From the NCBI RefSeq assembly GCF_050948175.1, contig NC_135202.1, positions 10,788,001 through 10,852,000 on the forward strand: 64,000 nucleotides of DNA. The letters run 5' to 3'. The notes beneath the pieces are model-generated. The model worked only from the letters and a program-made list of their open reading frames with translations. It did not search any database and was not told the DNA's origin. Made by a program: the position numbers and the translations under genes. Positions 56,201 through 64,000 of the stretch are shown here, one piece after another. How positions within the stretch are numbered: the first letter of the stretch is position 1; every line of letters begins with the position of its first letter. Source of the stretch: Xylocopa sonorina (Eukaryota; Arthropoda; Insecta; Hymenoptera; Apidae).

Positions 56201-59187
56201 TCTGGAGAACGCGTACCGAATACTCCGCGCGCGGTACGCACTTTGGATTAGAGAGATGGATTACTTACTTAAAGATACTCTTGGGGTCGATACCTGCTGT
56301 CATCCTTAGAGGTATTTTCTGTTGTTCCAATAGAGATATGTTATTATCCTGCGACAGAAAGCATACCCATATAATCGATACTGCACCGTTTGCGATCCTC
56401 GCAGTGGCTACGAAAAGTGATCGTACGTTTAGGCTCGCGTGTACAATTATCCGTACGCGTACGAATACGTTTCGTGGTACAGCCACCGCTGGTGGAGAAC
56501 AGAGGAACGTAAAAAAAATTTGTCTCGCGAATCGTAAGACGTGTACGTGAATGTGAGAAGCGGCGAGAAAAGAAAAAAAACAGTTTGGACGGCTCTCTCT
56601 CTCTCTCACTCACACACACTCTCTCTATCTCTCTCTATCTCTGTTCGTTCAGGTAACTGACTGTATCACCGCATAGGAGAAGGAATCGAATCTACCCACG
56701 CCAGAAGGAGACACGTACCTGAGAATTTTTAGGTTTCGCCGAAAGGTCGAGAGGTTGGTCGGCCGGCGTCGCGCTGTCCTGATGAGGCTGCACCCCAACG
56801 AGAGGCGCCTCCCTCGGTGGCAGACACCACTGGGGTAATAAGGTGGGGTAGGTGCCGCTGAGGGCCGCGGCGACCACGGACGCCGCCATCGGGTCCACCT
56901 GGACCGACATCGGTGACTCGGCCGATCGCGAGCTGCTGCTACTGTCGCTCTGCGGGCTCTGCAGGACGCGACATTCGAACACGTTATGTTCCGCCCGGCA
57001 TCGTCATTGGTCGACGAGACGGTCGAGGCACGCGGAAAAGGAACCTCTGATTACACAGATATATATATACCGCCGGCGTGGGAGGGAAAAAAGAAAATGA
57101 TCGTGGAAAAGGACGGATGAGGAGGAGGGTGGTAGCGCGAGGGGGTATCGTCCACCGTCGACGCGAGGAGGACAAATCGAATCCTGATCAAATTCGCTTT
57201 TCGCGCAAGGTACGCGAAGGACGGGCAGGGCTTGGCTGGGCGTCGGAGATGGGGCTGGTCGCGGGGTGGTCTCGGTGGTTCGTGAAACTTTTATAAGGGC
57301 GCGACGGCGTCAAAGCGATCAAAGCCACCGGGGGCATGCGGGATAGCGGCGAAGGCGACAAGTACTCTTTCGCGCGGAATGATCAAAAATTGAACGACCC
57401 CCGCGCCAGTGTTATCGCGAGGACGCGGATCGCGTAGGAATCCGTTCGTGACACACAGGCGTTGTCCTTCCCGCGCGATTAATTATGCGCTCTGAAGGAT
57501 CCGCCGGGGCCTGGCTCCGGGGCTAATGCGATCATTTCTCCCTATGGCCGCGAATACGCGTCACGGTGGCGTGTCCAAGTCACGGCGACGATGTCAAACG
57601 GATCGCGATCTTTAATTAATCTACCCACGGTAGGTGGGTATGCTCGATACGTCCCGTTGGTTGCTCGCGGGGTAACGCCACCGTGATGCGAGAGCGCCAA
57701 GACCGCGCGCGAAACCCCACACGTCAGTCGATGCTACGAGAAGCGTACTTACGAGGGGTGGTTGGTCATCGTGCGGTAGCTTGCCGTCCAGGCAAAAGTA
57801 ACACTTGTCTAACGGCTTCCAGTCTTCTGGCGGTGGGCTGGTGCGTCGGCCAGCGACGAGAAACGGCGCCATCGCGTTCCTCGCGATCGTCGGATCGACC
57901 TCCCGACACGGCAACCCTGACCTGGTCCCATCCGGATCCGACGCCGGTGTCGTCAGTATCGTTGGCCCGCCGCCGCCAGAACTCGGGGCCTCTTGCAGCT
58001 CCTCCTCCTTCTTCACTCTAAGCAAGCCCTGCGTCGTCACCGGTGTCCGCTCCAACGCGACTTCTTCCGTTCGTTCCTGCAACAAACACATCCATCGTTA
58101 GTCGTTGATTAGCGTCGTCGTCGATGAAATTTCTATCGAACGCAGCCAATTCTACCATAGTAGAGAGGCTACGCGTGGTCTGACCAGTGACGACCGTTTC
58201 AACCTTCCAACCAAAAGAGAAAGAAACGATCCTCGTTCCAGTCGTGCTACAAAGAAGAAAGATCAGTAGAGGGGTTACAAACCTTGGTCCCTTCCGTATC
58301 GGTAGCGTTGGCAGTCGGATAATCCCGAGCTCCTCGATCCTTCTCCATCCTGAGAGGGCTGACGGGCCTGTCGACATCTTCGTCGAGCTTCAGCCGTTTC
58401 TCCGCCTCTGTCTGCCGCCTTCCCTCCTCCTCCTCCTCGTTCTCTTCGTCGTCCTCTCTGTCGTCGGCCGCGTCCCCGTCGTTCTGCCGGCGTTTGCGTC
58501 GCCGCCTGGTCGGGATCGTGGTGGTACCCGTGGTCATGGTAGCCGTCGCGGCCGGCGACGCGATCGCCGCGATCGTCCCGGTAGCCGTCGACGCCGCCGC
58601 GGTGGTCGTCGGCGTGGTCGTTGGACCGGCGGTCAACGCGGCCGCCGTCGACGCGTCCGCAGCCCTCGCGGCGGACTCCTCGCGCGCGACGACACCGTTC
58701 GCGAACTCCTCCTCCGCGACCTCGACTTTGATCTCGTCCGGCCTGAGGCGTCGCTCCTCCTGTTGCTGTTGATACTGACAGTGGTGGTCCTGCGCGGGTG
58801 GCTGGAGGTGGTGGTGGTGGTTCTGCAGGTGATGCCTCTGAAGGCTCTCCTGCTTGACCGGGCCCGTGGTCGTCGTCGTCGTGGTGGTCGTCGTCGCTGT
58901 CGCCGTCGCCGGCGCTGTCGTCGTCGTTGATGATGCCGGTGACAACACCGTCGTCGTTGTCGTCGTTATCGTTGTGGGTAACGAGGAGGACGCAGGATGA
59001 AGCGGACGCGGGCCAATTTGCTCGAGGCTCCCGGTCACCGGGTCGCAGGACGACGAGAACGCCGGGTATAGCCGATGGTGGGGCTGTGCCGTCAATGATT
59101 CGCTGCTGCGAGTACCGCTGTACAGGGTGTCCTGATATTGCTTCCATCTCCTACGGCCCATCAACTCCTCCGCTACCCGTTCCAGAC
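47727..59187 (-). CDS. E93: Mblk-1/E93 (Eip93F) transcription factor, eight coding exons, N-terminus outside
   Basis: Nuclear HTH factor of the ecdysone cascade that specifies adult fate in metamorphosis. In honeybee it is Mblk-1, enriched in large Kenyon cells. Exons leftward: 59187-58283, 58076-57753, 56958-56719, 56348-56269, 53761-53326, 50780-50540, 50115-49230 and 49089-47727 (TAG); phases all agree. The first contains EELMGRRRWKQYQDTLY and poly-Thr. The second has DKCYFCLDGKLP. The third carries PLDLS, a CtBP-recruiting motif (about 56740-56754). RHF1 in the fifth reads RRAYTEEELQAALRDIQ...TRRAAVIYGIPRSTLRNKVY. RHF2 in the seventh reads KRGKYRNYDRDSLVEAVRAVQ...AGSYYGVPHSTLEYKVKER. The last holds poly-Ala and two poly-Gln tracts. 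The CAG acceptor at 59188, with GLERVAEELMGRRRW in frame, shows that coding starts further right, perhaps beyond the window. Confidence 0.95.
47893..48082 (-). repeat. CAG tracts encoding poly-Gln in the last E93 exon
   Basis: Two interrupted glutamine tracts of about 15 and 13 residues, coded by mixed CAG and CAA. The mixture is expected to stabilise length. Confidence 0.9.
50781..53325. other. E93 intron between the RHF1 exon and the next exon
   Basis: No further exon was recognised. It contains ATT triplets at about 50860-50890, CT tracts at 52934-52965, and a long CT tract running up to the RHF1 exon. Confidence 0.55.
53157..53290. repeat. Long imperfect CT tract next to the RHF1 exon
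   Basis: About 130 bp of CT-rich repeat, which reads GA-rich in the E93 transcript. It begins about 36 bp inside the intron after the RHF1 exon. Confidence 0.9.
53395..53445 (-). repeat. ACC/ACT tract encoding poly-Thr in E93
   Basis: About 17 threonine codons in a row or nearly so, at the C-terminal side of RHF1. Variable length between individuals is likely. Confidence 0.85.
53762..56268. other. E93 intron upstream of the RHF1 exon
   Basis: GC- and CpG-rich, with long chance open frames on both strands and no exon recognised. Confidence 0.5.
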
Positions 59188-62100
59188 CTGCGACACCACC
59201 GTAACTACATCACACAATGATGACCACCGTAGGGTCCGCTAACCCCTGCGTTCTTTGCTCTCCCGTCTTCGGGAAGATTTGAAACCCCTTTCGCCGTTAC
59301 GCGAGCGAAAGTGCGTGCTTGCGCGGGGGTAACGAAATGGTTACTTTTCGATGGTTACTTTTCGATCGTTCCAAGTGAATTACAACGAGCCCTTATGCAC
59401 ACGCTCGATACTATCGTGGCTCGTTGCGGTCGTAGATAAAAACGGGAGCGGACCGTGGCCGCGCACAGTCGACGAATTCTATTCAGTTCATCAGAGATTT
59501 TCCGGCCGCGTATTAATTCTCGTGGCAATCACCCAGATACGATCGACGCGGTGTCCCTCCCGTCAAAAGGGGTGAAAAATTAATCGACGCACGCCATATC
59601 GTAATAAGTAACCGGCGTTGCGCGGCGCGCGCGCTCATCTCAGCGTCGAAAGGGTTGAAACGTATCCGCGAGGCACGGCCGCGGGGACAGTGATGGACGA
59701 TTATAGGCAGAGAAAACTGGCGCGCAACCGTGGCGCCCGCGTTCGGAAGGAAAACGCGAGCCTCCTCGCGCGAACAATAAAGATCCATTAACCGCGATAA
59801 CTCCTGCGAAACGTGCAACAGCCGTGCGTACGCACGCCGGCGCGTCGGTGTTGAAATCACCAAAATCGCATGCTCGAGAAACCGACCGGACGTGGCGGTT
59901 TTTTTCGAAGGACACACGGCGGTAACACGCACGCCGGTCCCGGTATCCGACGAAGATGACGCAATGGAAAGAAAATTGCGGCGGAACAAAGCCGAGCGAC
60001 GATGCAACGCGCACGGGCAACCTCTCCCGTTGTTTTCCCTTTTTCGCGGATCCACGTTCGATCGCCCAGCGGGATATTGGCCAATCGCCCGCGTAGCAGA
60101 GCCGCGCGTGCACGTACGCGTTCTCGAATCGCATCTTCGAATCGGCGCGCTCGCGCTCGGCAATAACCACCGCTCGTTCGTCGCTGAGAGCGGCCTACGA
60201 TAGACGCGGGGCGATAACGGCGTTTTTTTCGCTTCCTTATCCAAAGGCCGAATAGTCGCGGCTGTTATCGTCGGAACGTGACGTACGTGCACCACCGCAC
60301 CCGGTGGGGCGACGGGGGTCCGCGCGGTGAAACGCGCAACCGAGAGCCAAGATTTTCACCAACGCCCGCTCCTCCTCCTACGCCGTTTTTTAATGCACCG
60401 CTTCCCGACCGATATTAATTCCCAAAATAAACAGCAAACGCGAAATGTCCAGTTGCAATGTAAATTCAGTCGCGTTTATTTTCCCTACGCGATCGATACC
60501 TGCGATGGAACACGGTCGGACAATCCCATTTCGGGGCGTTAGTCGAACGCGTTCGAACCGATCTCCTCGCTTAGCGATCGACTGTCTCTTAAATGTGGCT
60601 ACCGTGCTACGACTCGTCTCCGTGGTTGGTCCCGGTTCGAATGCGCGTCAATTGATCCTAAACAGACACCCGGTACCCGGTAGCCACGCGTCCCGCGAAT
60701 GCACCATAACTGTCACGCCATTTGGTCGTCGCGTGTGCCGCGGTGGTACACGCCAGCCGACGAACGTACGAGGATTCGCGTGCGCGAGAAGATCGTACCG
60801 GCGATTTTTCATGGCTGCCGCCTTTATTCTCCCGCCGAATTGATTTTGTCGCGCGGCCAGCGCCGGCCACGGCCGATTAAAAGCTCGGCGTTCTTCCGTC
60901 AACGGACGCGGTCAGGCTCCGCGCGTTCGTCCCTGAGAAATTAGCCAACTGAATCACGTGCTGGTTTCCACGCGGCATCGATAGAATTCCGCGCTGCGCA
61001 GGACTTCCGTTTCCTCCGATGCCTCATCGCTGGACACCGCTGCGCGGCGGTTCCGCGAATCAATCGCGGAGGCTGCGACGAGCGTCGCGCGTCATTGAAA
61101 ATCATCGCCGCGACTAGCCTTCAGACGTTGAAAATCGGCTCGTTTCCAAGAAAACCGGACGCAGAGTCACTCGAGACTTCGCGCAGCGATCGCTTTTTAC
61201 TTCCACCCGACGTAGGCATTACATTCGGCCAGGCTCGTTCGTTTCGGTACGTTCAGCGAAATTCCCGCGGAATCCATCCTCGCGCAAAAATATGATTGGC
61301 CGTGCCTTTTTTTTCTCGATCCCGCGGAAAGTAGGTCGTAATGGATGAAAAGTACAATCCTGCGGAAGAACCATCCCACCCCGGAGGCGAATCGAAACGC
61401 GGTGAATTTCTTGCGGTGAGCGCGTAAAAACTAGCAGGGGGGCGGGGGAAATAGGAAAGGGAGGAAGAAGGGAAAGGAAATTATTCGCAGGTTACAAGGA
61501 GCCGCGCGACGACGAATCGAGAACGTGGATATCTAATATCTGGCGTTCGGTCGGGGCGGGATCGATCGGGACGGCTGAATTAACGCTCCCGCTAGGCTGC
61601 AAAAGGAGCGCGACGCGATGAAAAACATCTGAATAAATTATTATTGTTTGTCGAACGTTTCGAACGAATAACGACGACGCCCCTCCCGTCCCCTTCCCCC
61701 GCTTGGCACCCTCCTACCGGTCTCTATCGCCGCGGTAGCCCATCGTTGTCTGCACGGCCATTATTTAAACGCTCTAGTTCCACGCAGCTTATCAAATACA
61801 GGTATAATGCCAGTTTGCGGAAACGCGAACTGGATCTGCGCCGAGCGTCGCCGCTGCGACATATCTGCTTGCACGCGCTGGCTGTCAGAAAAACGTATGA
61901 CAAGCATTACGGTCAGGCCTGAGCGTGCACACGTACACGCGCGTACACATCGAATGCGGCGCGCAATTTAAACGGAGCTTCGTACACCGACGAAATGTGC
62001 CATTTTCGAACGATTAAATCTAGTCCCACGGCTGTTGGTCGCGCGCTCGAAGAGAATTCGCGAACTCGTAGCTCGTCGCGACCATCTTACGATCGTTGCT

Positions 62101-62370
62101 AGAGGCGTTCGTAGGACCATTCGCGGTGGTCTCCGCGCGACGACCAAACTTTCGATCGAAGCGAGCCGCGTCGTTCGATCATGCAAATGACAGACCATCG
62201 ACGCCGGGTCGAAAGTATGACCAATCGTTGATACGAGCTCCACGCGGACCCGACGTCTCCACCCATGGTGTTCTCTGCGCAACCGTGACCAACCGTGTTC
62301 ACCGTTTGGCGAGATTTTAATAACGCGTCGATAAGGAGGACAGACGTTGCACAATTTAACGCAATCGTTC

Positions 62371-62407
<37 letters not shown>

Positions 62408-64000
62408 TCTGTTGGTGTAAATTACCGATCGGCGCGTTGAAAGGGAGAGAGGAGAAAAGAAAACCAGAAGCGACGAGAAGAACCTCGAACTTCTTCGTAA
62501 TCGAATAGCCGAGCGTGCACCGAGACGACCGCAACAATTATAGGAATCATCATCCCGCGAGAACGTGCGGGCCTGAAGGCCGCGAGGAGTGAGTCATCTG
62601 AAAAATCTGTCCAGAATATAAGGCGATCTTTGGACGAAAATTCTTTTCCATCGCGTTAAATTTAGCCTCGTTCGCCGATTACGTCACGCATCACTCATCC
62701 ACCGCCGTTCAAGGAAAACAAAAGAGGCTCGCGACGAGGAAACATCAAGATCCAAGGATATCTCGCTCGTGTCGCATCGCGATGCGCATGCATTAAAGGA
62801 ACTGTACGATATCGCTGTTACTCTTCCGATCGAATATGGAGAAAACGCGAGAGAAGTACAAACGTGAGTCGCGTCGACGCGAGGAGGAAGACGGGTCGTT
62901 CGAAAAAAGCAGAAGGAAACAATTGGCTGGGAATTAGACGAGATACACCCCACGGTCGAACGCCGGTTAAGATCGCCCCGTTCCTCGAGAGGTTCGATTA
63001 ACCCTGTCCGTCTCTACCGGTTGCAGCATCGTCGACCTTGCATGTAATCAATGGGCTCCGTGGAGAATAATCCTGTAGGGAAGGTAGTAATCGCGCTTTT
63101 TCCTCCCGCCAACGTCCGCGTCGAGTGGGCGGCGAAACACGGGATCCGGATTTCCAAATGAACGAACGTATCTACAGCGAAACGCAACGAGCACGGAGGA
63201 GAGAGACAACGTGGAAAGGGGAAACAGCTCGAAACGTCTTTCGCAAGGCGCCGTTTCCTAATTACGTAAACAAGATCGCGTCGCGATCGAAAAACGGGGA
63301 CCACGGCTCTCGAGCGTCGAACGCAGGCCCTCTGTTTCGGAACTTTCGACGAAAAATTCGCGACGGCCATCGCCGGTGCGCGTCCTCCTCGGCGTTCGCC
63401 AGTCGACGCGGTCGCGCTTCGTTGGATATTCCATGGCGAGCAAAGTTCGAGTCCTTGATCGATTCCAGAAGTAATTAGACGGTCGGTGGCGCGCCTTTGG
63501 ATGAAATTCCAGGCGAGAGGTGCCGAACCAATCTTATCTCGCGTGCCATTTAAGAAGAGGAAGAAGTAGGGCAGATGACCACGCCCGGGATTAAGCCAAT
63601 CGTGACGCGGTTCTCGCCAACGGGAACCTCACCGTCGTGTAAAACGATTAACCCTACCCGTTTCGCCGCTTTCGACGCTTCGCGAAATTACGAAACGCTA
63701 GAGGAAAGAAAGAAAATGAAAACTCTCTTCTTTCTCTCTATTTTTTTTTTTTTTTTTTTCAAACACCAGATGAAAGTTCCCGGTAAGGATCAAAACCAGT
63801 GAAATGGAGCACGTTTCGCGGCGATAACAAATGGGATCGCGTCGCGGAGAAGAATTTCCGGTGGTCCCCGTAGCGATCGCTGCCGGATCGTTACCTTGAT
63901 AAATGGTGAATCAAAACGAGGAAGATTCGAGAATCGAAGCCATGAAAGAGAGAAAGAGAGAGAGAGTCTACTTTCGACGGGGGCGTCCTCCCGCGAGCCG
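59188..64000. other. GC-rich sequence right of the first visible E93 exon
   Basis: Probably an E93 intron. It is CpG-rich, with a CT tract at about 62373-62409 and a T-run at about 63740-63759. No exon or other gene was recognised; open frames here have no family motif. Confidence 0.5.

Noticed and set aside
58275..59147. A second minus-strand frame of 290 codons overlapping the first visible E93 exon, rich in Asp and Arg
   Set aside because: It is a shifted reading of the poly-Thr/Glu-coding sequence. The other frame matches E93 and splices in phase to the next exon.
59159..59161. ATG at 59161 as the E93 start codon
   Set aside because: The frame continues upstream as GLERVAEEL to a CAG acceptor at 59188, so this methionine is internal and the true start lies in an upstream exon.
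60620..60660. A tRNA-like CCCGGTTCGAATGCG segment
   Set aside because: No matching acceptor, D or anticodon arm can be folded around it.

Overview
The window is nuclear DNA from an insect, almost certainly a hymenopteran and probably a bee. It has short introns (about 45-90 bp), a tandem array of 7tm_6 odorant receptors of hymenopteran type, and an orthologue of Mblk-1/E93 (Eip93F). All gene models below were built by hand from reading frames, splice sites and matching intron phases. No search was run.

Layout. 1-1658 (+): the 3' end of a gene whose C-terminus is a HOPX-like homeodomain. 2531-4734: repeat DNA, made of a 29-bp minisatellite, a roughly 199-bp palindromic satellite with twelve perfect TGACGTCA sites, the larger inverted repeat that encloses the satellite, and a separate 377-bp foldback element. 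5273-15805 (-): four odorant receptors, with the single-copy pyrimidine gene DHODH between the second and third. 15806-19436: gene-poor, with one weak candidate exon. 19437-21250 (+): a predicted secreted protein I do not recognise. 21951-26299: a compact cluster of ARL3 (-), an RCCD1-like RCC1-repeat gene (+) divergent from it, and an unrecognised gene (-) convergent on the RCC1 gene. 26300-47726: about 21 kb without a recognisable protein gene, with simple repeats, C-runs, GTGTACGTG clusters and a 36-bp perfect palindrome. 47727-59187 (-): eight coding exons of Mblk-1/E93, with both RHF/Psq-type helix-turn-helix domains and a PLDLS CtBP-binding motif; its N-terminal exon(s) lie further right. 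59188-64000: GC-rich, probably E93 intron or 5' region.

How the genes work together. The receptors are chemosensory. DHODH is a mitochondrial housekeeping enzyme that appears to be a bystander in their array. ARL3 and the RCCD1-like gene look as if they share a promoter region. E93 is the ecdysone-response transcription factor that specifies adult development and, in honeybee, marks large-type Kenyon cells. The most notable points are the ARL3 switch II glutamine replaced by alanine, the palindromic TGACGTCA satellite inside a larger inverted repeat, the HOPX-like homeodomain in an insect, a 17-nt microexon, and the gene-free tract downstream of E93.
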